The notes beneath the pieces are model-generated. The model was not told the DNA's origin. It saw nothing but the letters and a program-made list of their open reading frames with translations, and made no database searches. Positions 49,801 through 58,422 of a stretch of 64,000 nt of DNA are shown in pieces (position 1 is the stretch's first letter; every line of letters begins with the position of its first letter). Origin of the DNA: Pararhodobacter sp. (lineage in GTDB: Bacteria; Pseudomonadota; Alphaproteobacteria; Rhodobacterales; Rhodobacteraceae); assembly GCA_020832665.1 (NCBI GenBank), contig JAFIEG010000008.1, positions 1 to 64,000 of the forward strand, in the 5' to 3' direction. A program made the translations under genes and the position numbers.

Positions 49801-52800
49801 CGGTGATAAGCCAGACCGCGCCTTTCGGCATCTCGGGTCCGGGTGCTGCGGGCAGTTCCTGCGCGCGCAGTACCCGCTCATGGCGCCGCCCGCCGCGCAG
49901 CGCGGCGCGAGCGTTGCCCGGCCGCGCCATCAGCTCTTCCAGCAGAAGCGCCAGCGGCGCCGGCTGGCGCCGCGAGGGCGGCTCGATATCGAGCATCGAC
50001 ACGCTCATGCCTGGCAATTCGCGCGGCAACACGCCGGCCGGGCCGGCGATGGCAGATTTCTCGGGCCAGGGCAGCGCCTCGCCGCGCAGCGATTCGGCGC
50101 CCGAGGTGACGATGGAGATGTGCAACTTATCGGTATGCCCCTCGCCGGCCAGTACCTGGCCCAGGAAGAACAGGCTGTAGAAGCCTTGCTCCATGTTGCG
50201 CTGGAATTCGCTCGATCCGGGGCGAAAGCGCCCCTCGCCCCCGGCCAGCCAGAAATGAGCAATGCGTGTGGGCATGCGCCCCTGCGCCACCAGTGCCTGC
50301 ACGAGTTGCGCGTAAGGTTCCCGCCCCAGTTCGGGCGCGATGCGGAAATCCTCGCCCTCTTGCGCGAAAACATCGCCCGCGCGCACCGTCACCACCGCAT
50401 GGCCGGCGCCGCGCAGCCGCTCGATGACCGGCGTGGCGATGCCGTCGTCATCGGCAAAGATCAGCCAGCTTTCGGGCGCGGATTCCAGCTCGGTCTCGAC
50501 ATCGATATCGACCTGCGCGCCGCGCGGCAGCCAGTGCAGCCGCGTGCCCCAATCGGCAATATCGGCCAGCCGCTCGGGCTCGGGCGCGGCGGGCTCGGCC
50601 TGCGGCGCGGCGGGTTCGATGAAATACTCGCTGCGCTGGAAGGGGTAGGCGGGCAGCACCACCCGGCGCCGGCGTGCCTCGCCCCAAAGCTGCGCGCGGT
50701 CGAAGCCCGCGCCCAGCGCCCAAAGCCGGCCCAGAAGCCCGATATGGTAAAGATCGTCGGCGATATCCTCTTCAGGGTGGCGCAGCGCGGCCAGCACCTG
50801 CTGGGCGGGAATGGCCCCTTGCATCCGCGCCAGCGACGACAGCGCCTTGCCCGGCCCCACTTCCAGATAGATACGGTTGGGTTTTTCCGCCAGCGTGGCC
50901 AGCCCGTCGGCAAAGCGCACCGTGTTGCGCAGATGCTCGACCCAGTAATCGGGGCTTTGTGCCTGATCGGCACTCAGCGTCTGGCCGCTGCGGTTGGAGA
51001 TGACCGGCATCTGCGGTGCATGCAGCGTCATGCCGGCCAGATGGGCGCGGAAATCGGCCAGGATGGGTTCGAGCATGCGTGAATGTGCGGCGATATCGAT
51101 GGCGATGCGCTGGCATTCAACCTCCTCGCCGCGCAGCCTTTCGGCCAGCGCATCGAGCGCGGCATCGGGGCCCGAAACCACGGTCAGCTCGGGCGCGTTC
51201 AGCGCGGCGATGTCGATATCCTCGCCCAGATGCTTGCGCAGCGCCTCGGCCGGCAGCGGCACCGACAGCATGCCCCCCGCCGGCACGGTATCGAAAAGCT
51301 GCCCGCGCCGGTGTACCAGCGAAATGCAATCCTCGAAGCCCATCACCCCGGCCAGGCAGGCGGCGGTGTTCTCGCCCATCGAATGGCCGATCAGCGCCGC
51401 CGGGCGCACGCCCCAGGAGATCAGCATCTGCGCCAGCGCGTATTCGGTGATCATGATCAGCGGCAATTGCAGCGAGGGGCGCTTGAGCGCCGCATTCGCC
51501 GCCGCTTCCTGCCCCTTTTCGGGCAACCACAGCGCGCGCGGGTCATCCGTGGCCAGCGTTGCCAGATGCGCCAGCCCACGATCCATCCATTCGGCAAAGA
51601 CCGGCTCGGTCTCATAGAGATCGCGCGCCATGCCGGCATATTGCGCGCCGCCGCCGGGGAACATGAACACGATATCGGGGTTATCGAGCGCGGTATGGGT
51701 GAATACCCGCCCCGGATCGCCCGCTTCCAGCAGGCGCGCGGCCTCGTCATGGCTTTTGGCCACCAGCACGCGCCGGCGCGGCAGGGCGCGGCGGCCCTCC
51801 AGCAGGGTATTGGCTACATCGGCCAGCGCCTCGTCCTTGTTCTTGCGCAGATGCGTGGCCAGGTTTTCGCCCGCCTGATCGAGCGCGGGTTTCGAGCGCG
51901 CCGACAGCGCGATCAGCTCGAAGGGCCATTCCGAGGGCTCCGACACCGCTGCCTCGGGCGGTTCCTCAAGCACGGCGAAGGCGTTGGTGCCGCCCACGCC
52001 CAGGCTGTTCACCCCTGCCCTTCGCGGATGCGCGCCGCGTTCCCACACTGTCAGCCGGTCATTGACCACAAAGGGTGAGTTGTCGAAATCGATGGCGGGG
52101 TTGGGCGCCTCATAGCCAAGCGAGGGCGGCATCTCGCCATGTTTAAGCGCCAGCGCGGCCTTGATCAGGCTGGCCACGCCGGCGGCAGTATCAAGATGCC
52201 CGATACCGGTTTTTACCGATCCGATGCGGCAAGACCCGGTGCTGCCGGCGCCCTTACGGCGAAAAGCCTCGCTCAGCGCCGCCACCTCGATCGGATCACC
52301 CAGATAGGTGCCGGTGCCGTGGCATTCGACATAGCCCACGCTTTCGGCGGGCACGCCCGCCACTTCCAGCGCCTCGGCGACGCATTCCGCCTGCCCCTCC
52401 ACCGAGGGCGCCAGGTAACCCGCCTTTTGCGCACCGTCATTGTTGATCGCCGTGCCCTTGACCACGGCCCATATGTGATCGCCGTCGCGTTTGGCGTCGG
52501 CCAGCCGCTTGAGCACCACGCAGCCCGCGCCCGAGCCGAACACCGTGCCCTGCGCGCGATGATCAAAGGCATGGCATTCGCCATCGGGTGAGAGGATCTC
52601 GTTTTCCTTGTAGAGATAGCCGCGCCCATGCGGCAACTCGATGGTCACGCCGCCGGCCAGCGCCATGTCGCATTCGCCGCCCAACAGCGCCTGTGTCGCG
52701 TAATGCACCGCCACCAGCGAGGTTGAGCAGGCAGTCTGCACATTCACCGCCGGCCCGCGCAGGTCAAGGATATGGCTGACCCGCGTGGCGAGGAAATCCT

Positions 52801-53281
52801 TGTCATTGCCGGTATGGCGCAGAAGGAACAGCCCGACATCGCGCACCAGATCGCGGTTCGAGCACAGATTGACGTAGAAATAACTGCCCATGCCGCAGCC
52901 GGCATAGACCGCCACGCGGCCCTCGCCCGGCTCGGCGCGCCGGCCCGCATTTTCGAGCGCCTCCCACGCAACCTCAAGAAACTGCCGGTGCTGCGGGTCG
53001 AGGATCGCGGCTTCCTTGGGCGAGAAGCCGAAGAACTCGGCATCGAAGCCCTTGAAACCGTCCAGCGGCGCGGCGAAAGGCACATAATTGGGCTGGCGCA
53101 TCAGCGCGCGGTCCTCGCCGGCAGCAAGCAACTCTTCCTCGCTCAGCCGGCGAATGGCGCTCTGGCCCGCGCGCAGATTCTGCCAGTATTGCGCAACCGA
53201 TGCCGCGCCGGGCAGATGTGCCGCCATGCCGATTATGGCTATGTCGGTGTCGATATCGGGCATAGCCTCGTCTGCTGACAT
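46859..53281 (-). CDS. Type I polyketide synthase: KS-AT-KR-DH-ACP-TE
   Basis: A 2140-residue modular synthase from ATG 53281. Ketosynthase (residues 10-440): Cys185 in VQTACSTSL, His321 in ECHGTGT, His362 in TGIGHLD. Acyltransferase (about 535-850): Ser634 in GHSMGE. Ketoreductase: WLITGGFGGIG near 1157, Ser1304/1305 and Tyr1318 in GQADYIAAN; HIDDAPL suggests the B type. Dehydratase (about 1390-1660): His1404 in DEHRTRDGRAFMPG and Asp1574 in HPALMD, placed after rather than before the ketoreductase. ACP: Ser1788 in GGHSLI. Thioesterase: Ser1936 in GGFSGGG, His2096 in PGDHDS. It runs one extension cycle and releases the product. ATG 53329 is an alternative start. Confidence 0.94.
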   Translation of the reverse strand: MSADEAMPDIDTDIAIIGMAAHLPGAASVAQYWQNLRAGQSAIRRLSEEELLAAGEDRALMRQPNYVPFAAPLDGFKGFDAEFFGFSPKEAAILDPQHRQFLEVAWEALENAGRRAEPGEGRVAVYAGCGMGSYFYVNLCSNRDLVRDVGLFLLRHTGNDKDFLATRVSHILDLRGPAVNVQTACSTSLVAVHYATQALLGGECDMALAGGVTIELPHGRGYLYKENEILSPDGECHAFDHRAQGTVFGSGAGCVVLKRLADAKRDGDHIWAVVKGTAINNDGAQKAGYLAPSVEGQAECVAEALEVAGVPAESVGYVECHGTGTYLGDPIEVAALSEAFRRKGAGSTGSCRIGSVKTGIGHLDTAAGVASLIKAALALKHGEMPPSLGYEAPNPAIDFDNSPFVVNDRLTVWERGAHPRRAGVNSLGVGGTNAFAVLEEPPEAAVSEPSEWPFELIALSARSKPALDQAGENLATHLRKNKDEALADVANTLLEGRRALPRRRVLVAKSHDEAARLLEAGDPGRVFTHTALDNPDIVFMFPGGGAQYAGMARDLYETEPVFAEWMDRGLAHLATLATDDPRALWLPEKGQEAAANAALKRPSLQLPLIMITEYALAQMLISWGVRPAALIGHSMGENTAACLAGVMGFEDCISLVHRRGQLFDTVPAGGMLSVPLPAEALRKHLGEDIDIAALNAPELTVVSGPDAALDALAERLRGEEVECQRIAIDIAAHSRMLEPILADFRAHLAGMTLHAPQMPVISNRSGQTLSADQAQSPDYWVEHLRNTVRFADGLATLAEKPNRIYLEVGPGKALSSLARMQGAIPAQQVLAALRHPEEDIADDLYHIGLLGRLWALGAGFDRAQLWGEARRRRVVLPAYPFQRSEYFIEPAAPQAEPAAPEPERLADIADWGTRLHWLPRGAQVDIDVETELESAPESWLIFADDDGIATPVIERLRGAGHAVVTVRAGDVFAQEGEDFRIAPELGREPYAQLVQALVAQGRMPTRIAHFWLAGGEGRFRPGSSEFQRNMEQGFYSLFFLGQVLAGEGHTDKLHISIVTSGAESLRGEALPWPEKSAIAGPAGVLPRELPGMSVSMLDIEPPSRRQPAPLALLLEELMARPGNARAALRGGRRHERVLRAQELPAAPGPEMPKGAVWLITGGFGGIGLRLAEELITSSEASVALIARSPIPPRAQWPGLRENPADPRARRVAAIERLEALGGRVLALQADVCNIAEMRAALERVREELGPLHGLIHAAGHIDDAPLAAKTQAGADAVLAPKIHGLRVLDSLLPDGTLAEMVLFSSTSTLTNPAGQADYIAANEYLNAFARARAGGKTRVWAIDWGIWAEVGMAADAMAQRQGRALALPPQPAQMPLLDRAGFDAQGNRRFTARLDDGLWLLDEHRTRDGRAFMPGTGMVEIIAEALREAGKEGPFELRDMLFLRALEIDVPREIELTLTKSDAGFDFALRSEATHHGRRGFVLNAQGAVAFGHAAPARPPAMDPAAIEARCKYEVEASAEGLSVPQEAHLAFGPRWRVLNRRGFGQGEGLAHLSLPAPFRREAGSHVLHPALMDIATGWALELAEGYDVGALWVPVSYERIAVWQALPAEIVSWVRLAPSEPGFARFDVVLAAPDGTICAEIGGFTMKRLDGRLEGAAPVQASEIRLDDDAGGGDGGRLNPAEERLARNLALGIRPDEGAEAFFRARATGLSQVVVSSLSLPALIAEADVPLEVETADGQKFDRPELDGAYVAPRNEIERQLVGFWENLLGVKGIGVEDSFFDLGGHSLIAVRLFAQVKRAFGVEFPISVLFEAPTITACAALIAQRTGGAGADAEGVEKAPRRAGQRFDYLVPMHQGDVGRAAPFFLVAGMFGNVLNLRHLAGLLGQERPFYGLQARGLLGDSAPHERLDEAARDYLAEIRQVQPQGPYFLGGFSGGGLTALEMARALQEAGEKVALLVLLDTPLPHRPGLSRADKALIKLQEFRHKGPRYLAEWLAARRAWEEEKRRMDAEAAAEGGESGFHNRRIEAAFRAALGQVALRPYDGRAALLRPPLDRHWKVTGGRWVSREKEFVSDDNGWSEWMARLSVHEVPGDHDSMVLEPNVRATAAILRGLIHEAEDEAGERAASDEGEAGIRGAA

Positions 53282-53391
53282 GCTGAAAACCGTTTTTCCT
53301 TGCAATCTTCTACCGTTTGGCTGCGCCATTCATTCGTCGAAACTGGTTCGCAATGGCGGCGAAACCGTGGCCTGCGCCGAAACTCAATGGA

Positions 53392-54936
53392 TCAAAGCAC
53401 GCTGCGCGGGCCCGGCGCGGCCGGCTTCGTGCTGGTGGCGTCATCGTTATCTGCCGTTCCCGTGCCCTCGCCCGTGCCCATGCCCAGCGTCACGCGCGCG
53501 CGCCTCGGCTGCGTTCGCTCCTCTTCTGCCTTCTCGACGCTGCGCCGCATTTCCTCGGCATGGCCCAGAATGGCCCCGCCCATCAGCAGCGTGAAGGGAA
53601 TAAGCGTGGCATTGGGCAACAGATCCAGCAGATTTGCAGCGTAGATAAGCACCATCGCCGAAACTGCAAAGGGCAGCTGGGGCGCCAATTCCCGGCGCGA
53701 TTGCCACCAGAGCGAGAACAGCGGCAGCGCCAGCAGGCCGAACAGCGCGATATAGCCCAGCCACCCATAATGGCCGATGGTGATGATCCACTGGCCGTCA
53801 ACAATAACGCGGGTATTGCCGGTGAGCAGATCATACGGCACGAAACGGCCCCACCCGCCCCAGCCGAAAAGCGGCTTGTCGGCGACATGCGCGATGACCC
53901 GGTCCTCGTTCATGAAGCGGAATTCCAGCGATTGCGCGCGGTCGGGGTTGAAACGCTCAAGCTGCGCCACGATGGCATCGGTGGGCACAAGCCCGGCGCC
54001 GCGCAGCATGGGATAGGCCAGCACTAGAACCGAAACCGCCACTCCGAAGAGCAGCTGCACCCGCCGCGGCATGAAGAGCAGCAGCGGCAGCAGCATGAGC
54101 GCCAGCATGATCGGCCCCAGCGAACGGCACAGCAACAACAGCACGAAAAGCCACAGGCTGAGAAACAGCATCCGGCCCTGGCGCTCGGGCGGCGTCGTGA
54201 TGGTCAGCGCGACCGCGGCCGCGAAGGCCTTGAAGGCAAACAGTGCCACCCACAGCCCGTGCGGCATGAACACGAAGGGCCTGTACCCCCCCTCGCGGAT
54301 CGCCTGCAGGAAATTGTGCTGGAAGAAGCCATAAACCCAGGTGTGAAGCTGCGGGCTGATGCGCATCTCAAGCAGCATCGGCAGCGTGTAGATCAGCGCG
54401 GCAATGACCAGCGCGCGCAGCATTTCCCTGATTGCCGCTTCGCTGCGCAGGAATTCCCGCGCCAGGAAGAAGGGCAACAGGATGATGAATTGTCGCGCCA
54501 GCTCCGAAAACGAGTCATAGGCCCTGAGTGCCGGAAGTTCGACGCGCGCCAGCCCGGAGGGGTCGAAAACCGAGAATCCACCATAGTTCTGGATACCGAA
54601 GCGAACCGGTTCCAGATTGTTGAGCACCGTCACCGCCGGGCTGAGCACGAAAAGCACCATGAGCACCCGCCCGACCCATGAGCGTGGCAAAAGCCGCGGA
54701 ACCCGGCCGAGCATCACCACGATGACGACAAAGACCGTCAGATTGGGGATCGACACCTTGTTGAAGGCCGGGATGCCGGGAAAGTTGATCTCGGAAAGCT
54801 GCGGCAGCAGCATGTAACCGCCCAGGATTGACCAGATCAGCGCCCGTTCCAGCGTCATCACCCGAAACATGATGACGATCACCAGCGGCCAGGCCAGAAG
54901 CGCCGACAAGGCGAAGATATTGCCGATATTCAGCAT
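53392..54936 (-). CDS. O-antigen polymerase/ligase-like membrane protein
   Basis: A 514-residue protein with about ten to twelve helices and a large loop before the last group (GWGGWGRFVPYDLLTG near residue 355), the layout of Wzy-type polysaccharide polymerases and O-antigen ligases. ATG 54936 gives a helix directly (MLNIGNIFALSALLAWPLV). The C-terminal 45 residues are polar and Gly/Thr-rich. The stop lies about 110 bases before the PKS start on the same strand, and the start is divergent from a WecG/TagA transferase. A role in chain polymerisation is inferred from topology and neighbours. Confidence 0.78.
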   Translation of the reverse strand: MLNIGNIFALSALLAWPLVIVIMFRVMTLERALIWSILGGYMLLPQLSEINFPGIPAFNKVSIPNLTVFVVIVVMLGRVPRLLPRSWVGRVLMVLFVLSPAVTVLNNLEPVRFGIQNYGGFSVFDPSGLARVELPALRAYDSFSELARQFIILLPFFLAREFLRSEAAIREMLRALVIAALIYTLPMLLEMRISPQLHTWVYGFFQHNFLQAIREGGYRPFVFMPHGLWVALFAFKAFAAAVALTITTPPERQGRMLFLSLWLFVLLLLCRSLGPIMLALMLLPLLLFMPRRVQLLFGVAVSVLVLAYPMLRGAGLVPTDAIVAQLERFNPDRAQSLEFRFMNEDRVIAHVADKPLFGWGGWGRFVPYDLLTGNTRVIVDGQWIITIGHYGWLGYIALFGLLALPLFSLWWQSRRELAPQLPFAVSAMVLIYAANLLDLLPNATLIPFTLLMGGAILGHAEEMRRSVEKAEEERTQPRRARVTLGMGTGEGTGTADNDDATSTKPAAPGPRSVL

Positions 54937-55187
54937 TGCCGGGCCGTGCTCCCGGCGCCTGGACAGGCGGTTGCTGGCGGGTTGCGGGGCTGCAAGGGCC
55001 TGCCTCTTGCCGGACGCGGGCGCGGCCTGTTGGCGCACCCTGGCTTCGCTTTGCGTTGCGATACGGGTTCCTGCGCGGCCAGCGCAACCCTCTGCGGGGT
55101 CTTTCGCCGACTGCAAGGGCGAGTATAACAAGGCGATTGGCAATTGTCTGCCGAAACCTGTCGCATCAACCGAAAGCCGGGCCGGAT

Positions 55188-55943
55188 TTGGAGTTTCGCT
55201 TTCCGCCACAACGCATCGCGGTCAACCTGCCCGACCGGGCGGCGCTGATGAGCCGGGTCGCGGCGCTACTGGCGGCGGGCGAGGGTTTCGCCTTGGCCAC
55301 GATCAATCTCGATCATCTGGTAAAGCTGGTGCGCGAGCCTGAATTTCGCGACATCTATGCCGCGCAGGACCTGGTGGTGGCCGATGGCAACCCCATCGTC
55401 TGGCTGTCGCGCCTGGCGCGGCGGCCGGTGACGCTGGTGCCGGGCTCGGACATGGTGGTGCCGCTGGCCCGGCTCGCGGCGCAGCAGGGGGTGCCTGTGG
55501 CGCTGGTTGGCGCCACCGCGCCGGTGCTCGACGCCGCCGCGAAGGCGCTGAGCGCGCGCCTGCCCGACCTGCAGATCGCCGCGCGGATCGCCCCGCCCAT
55601 GGAGTTTGATCCGCAAGGCGCCGATGCGCGCGATATCCTCGCCACGCTTGAACATTCGGGTGCGCGGCTGTGCTTTCTGGCGCTGGGCGCGCCGAAGCAA
55701 GAGGCCCTTGCCGCGCTGGGCCGTCAGCTGGCGCCAGGCATCGGCTTCGCCTCGATCGGGGCGGGTCTCGATTTCCTGGCCGGCAGCCAAAAGCGCGCGC
55801 CGCGCTGGGTGCGCGCCATCGCCATGGAGTGGCTATGGCGTATGCTGGGCAATCCGCGCCGGCTGTTCAGGCGCTATGCGCTATGCGCGCTCATCCTGCC
55901 CGGTCAGGCGCTGGCCGCCTGGCGGCTGCGCCGCGAGGGGTAA
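55188..55943 (+). CDS. WecG/TagA/CpsF family glycosyltransferase
   Basis: A GT26-family enzyme, about 251 residues, that adds N-acetylmannosamine(uronate) or glucose to a lipid-linked acceptor. Signatures in order: ATINLDHLVKLV near residue 38, VVADGNPIVWLSRL near 63, and the diagnostic LGAPKQEALA near 165 followed by GAGLDFLAGSQKRAPRW. The reading frame extends upstream, but that part looks non-coding. TTG 55188 gives the normal family length, although its ribosome site is weak, so the start is uncertain. Divergent from the polymerase-like gene. Confidence 0.88.
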   Translation: MEFRFPPQRIAVNLPDRAALMSRVAALLAAGEGFALATINLDHLVKLVREPEFRDIYAAQDLVVADGNPIVWLSRLARRPVTLVPGSDMVVPLARLAAQQGVPVALVGATAPVLDAAAKALSARLPDLQIAARIAPPMEFDPQGADARDILATLEHSGARLCFLALGAPKQEALAALGRQLAPGIGFASIGAGLDFLAGSQKRAPRWVRAIAMEWLWRMLGNPRRLFRRYALCALILPGQALAAWRLRREG

Positions 55944-56113
55944 GGGCGGCGGTTGCGGCGATTGTGTCGCGGTAGGCAGATAACGGCTCAGGTTGATCGC
56001 TTCGCAAGCGCCGAACTGGCGGGACGGGGAATATTGCTCACTCTGCGGTTGGCGCGGTGCCGGCGAGCCCTCGATACAGGCGCCGCGAGCGATCGAATCA
56101 TCTGGCGACGGCA

Positions 56114-57109
56114 TCACTTGTATTCGATCAGTGTTGAATCGCGCCGCGTCAGGCGGCGCAGGTGAAAGCGCAGCACGCCAACCGCCTCGGGGAACTTGCC
56201 CAGCGTGTTGAAAAAGGCCGCCCGCCAGCCCATCCGCCCGCGCAATCGCCAGATTTGCGCCGGATAGGCCAGCAACAGAAGCGCCGCCACCGGGTGCCAT
56301 GCCAGCGCCAGAAACACCGTCGCCCCCGGCAGCGCCAGCCCCCAGCCCAGGGCGCGGCGGTATTCGCGCCGCTGAAACGGTTCGTCGCGGCTGGCAAAGC
56401 GCGTGGCGCCCTCGGCAAAGGCATGGCCGGCGCGTTCCACCCGCCGCCACCACTGGCCAAAGCGCGATATCGCTGCGTCATGCAGGGTCATCTCGGCGTC
56501 GATGCGCCAGATCTTCCAGCCGGCCTGGCGCAGCCGCAGGCACAGCTCGGGCTCTTCGCCGGCGATCAGATCGTCGCGGAAACCGCCCGCTGCGGCCAGC
56601 GGCGCGTAGCGCATGAGCGAATCGCCGCCGCAGGCGTTGGCCTCGCCCTCCGGTGTGTCCCACTCGGCGTCGCACAGGGCATTGTAGATCGAGGCCTCGG
56701 GGAAGCGCTCGCGCCGGCGCCCGCAAACCACCGCAACGCCCGGGTTTTCCGCCAGAAAACGCGATGCGCTGTCGATCCAGCCCGGTTGCAGCGTGCAATC
56801 GCCATCGATGAACTGCACCAGCGCCGGCGGGTCGGTTGCCAGCGCCCGCAGCCCGGCATTGCGCGCCCGCGCAGCGGTGAAGGGCTTTGCCATGTCCAGC
56901 GCGATGACCTTGGCGCCGGCGGCGATGGCGGCATCTGGGCTGCCATCGGTGGAGCCCGAATCGACATAGATGATGCGGCGCGCCTGGCCTTGCAGCGATC
57001 GCAGGCAGGCGATCAGCCGCGCCCCCTCGTTGCGACCGATCACAACGGCATCGATCACGGCATCGGCTGCGATATAGACAGGCTCAGCGCTGTCGGACTG
57101 CCGCGACAT
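56114..57109 (-). CDS. Family 2 glycosyltransferase with C-terminal membrane segment
   Basis: A 331-residue inverting transferase. The GT-A core has DAVVIGRNEGARLIACL near residue 19, YVDSGSTDGS near 48 and the DxD-type FIDGDCTLQPGW near 100. The acceptor-side motif GEEPELCLRLRQAGW near 181 is followed by a QWWRR-like element. A hydrophobic C-terminal stretch (GATVFLALAWHPVAALLLLA) anchors it to the inner membrane. It probably extends a polyprenyl-linked repeat unit. It lies 6 bases after the Wzz-type gene and is probably cotranscribed with it. Confidence 0.9.
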   Translation of the reverse strand: MSRQSDSAEPVYIAADAVIDAVVIGRNEGARLIACLRSLQGQARRIIYVDSGSTDGSPDAAIAAGAKVIALDMAKPFTAARARNAGLRALATDPPALVQFIDGDCTLQPGWIDSASRFLAENPGVAVVCGRRRERFPEASIYNALCDAEWDTPEGEANACGGDSLMRYAPLAAAGGFRDDLIAGEEPELCLRLRQAGWKIWRIDAEMTLHDAAISRFGQWWRRVERAGHAFAEGATRFASRDEPFQRREYRRALGWGLALPGATVFLALAWHPVAALLLLAYPAQIWRLRGRMGWRAAFFNTLGKFPEAVGVLRFHLRRLTRRDSTLIEYK

Positions 57110-57115
57110 GCGCGC

Positions 57116-58408
57116 TCAGCTCGCCATGATCTGCAGGGCCAGCACCAGCGCCGCGGCGGCCAGAATGCCGGCGCCGAAGAAGACCCATGCCATCCGCCGT
57201 CGGCGCGTCTCGCGTGGCGATGGAGTCAACGGAATGCTGATAACCGGGCGCAGCTGCAACTCGCGTTCCATCCGCTGCGCCGTGCGCAGCACCGGGTTCA
57301 TGGCCTCGACGGCGAAGGCAATGGCGACCCCGCCCATCAGCCCGGCGATGGCGCCGAGCATGGCGATGGCCCGGCGCGAGCGCGAAACCGGGTATTCGGG
57401 CGTGATCGCGGCTTCGAGCAGAACGAAACGCTCCGATTGCTCATCGACCTCGATGCGCTGACCCAGCTCGGCGGCGCGGCGCTGCTGCGCGATGGTGGCA
57501 AGCTGCGCCTGCATCTGTTCCATGCGCCGCTCCAGATTGCCCAATTCGCGGGCAATGCCGGGTGCTTCCTGAAAACGGTCCCTGGTCTGGGTGATGCGCA
57601 GATCGATCAGCCGCATGTCGCCTTCGCGCTGGGCGATCTGCTCGTCAAGCTCGGCGATGCGTCTGCGGCTGACCGCACGGCCGGCATCGGCCTCGAGCAC
57701 GCTGCGCTCGCCCTGCAGTTGCGAAAGCTGCCGCTCGAGCGAAAGCCGGCTTTCCTCAAGCCGGTGCAGATCATCGCGCCTGAGCGTCATGGCGCCGGGC
57801 AGAAGCGCCTCGTTCTCGATCTGGAAGGCGATGATCTCGTCTTCAAGATCGCTGATCGCCGCTTCCAGCCGCTCTTCTTCCTGGCGGTAGAATGACAGCG
57901 CCTGCTGCGCGCGCTCGCGCGCGGCGCTGGCGCTCTGGGCGACAACGGATTCGGCCAGTTCGTTGGCGATGTCGGCCACAACCTCGCGATCGCCCAGATT
58001 GACGGTGATGATGATCGCCGAAAGGGCGCCGCCGGTGGGCATGCCGGGCCGCGAGGGCGCGGCGGCAACGCTGTCGATGTTGATCGCCTGGCGCAGCGCC
58101 GCGACCCGCTCGACGCTGCTTAGCGCCGTGCCTTCGAACAGGGCATGGCGCTCGGCAAGCTCCAGCAGATTGTCGCGTGCCATCAGCCGCTGTTCGATCA
58201 TCTGCGCCCGGCGCTGCCCGCCGCCGGTGCCGTCTTCGCCGACAACGGGGTTGATGACCTGCAGCACGGTGATGGCCGAATAGACCCGCTCGGTGGAAAG
58301 CGCGGCGACCAGCCCGCCCAGCATGCCCAGAAAGCCGAAAAAGGCGATCAGCCGCGCACGCCGGCGCAGCCAGCTGACGAATTCCTGATAGGACTGGATC
58401 GGACCCAT
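57116..58408 (-). CDS. Wzz/GumC-type polysaccharide chain-length and export protein
   Basis: A 430-residue PCP-type protein. The first membrane helix is LIAFFGFLGMLGGLVAAL near residue 19, followed by a periplasmic Wzz domain start (ERVYSAITVLQV). A long coiled coil spans about 150-310 (QQALSFYRQEEERLEAAISD and further heptads). The second helix is WVFFGAGILAAAALVLAL near the C-terminus. It would set polymer length together with the CpsD-like ATPase encoded 14 bases upstream. There is no outer-membrane exporter in view. Confidence 0.9.
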   Translation of the reverse strand: MGPIQSYQEFVSWLRRRARLIAFFGFLGMLGGLVAALSTERVYSAITVLQVINPVVGEDGTGGGQRRAQMIEQRLMARDNLLELAERHALFEGTALSSVERVAALRQAINIDSVAAAPSRPGMPTGGALSAIIITVNLGDREVVADIANELAESVVAQSASAARERAQQALSFYRQEEERLEAAISDLEDEIIAFQIENEALLPGAMTLRRDDLHRLEESRLSLERQLSQLQGERSVLEADAGRAVSRRRIAELDEQIAQREGDMRLIDLRITQTRDRFQEAPGIARELGNLERRMEQMQAQLATIAQQRRAAELGQRIEVDEQSERFVLLEAAITPEYPVSRSRRAIAMLGAIAGLMGGVAIAFAVEAMNPVLRTAQRMERELQLRPVISIPLTPSPRETRRRRMAWVFFGAGILAAAALVLALQIMAS

Positions 58409-58422
58409 TGCCCGCCCCCTTT

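Noticed and set aside
46931-51082. Two long plus-strand frames (about 670-680 codons each) opposite the PKS
   Set aside because: No recognisable motifs, and composition typical of antisense to high-GC coding sequence; the PKS frame carries all catalytic residues.
54937-55187. N-terminal extension of the WecG/TagA gene back to 54936
   Set aside because: The extra 84 codons are Arg/Ala/Gly-rich without homology pattern and would start directly against the divergent polymerase start; family length fits the shorter form.
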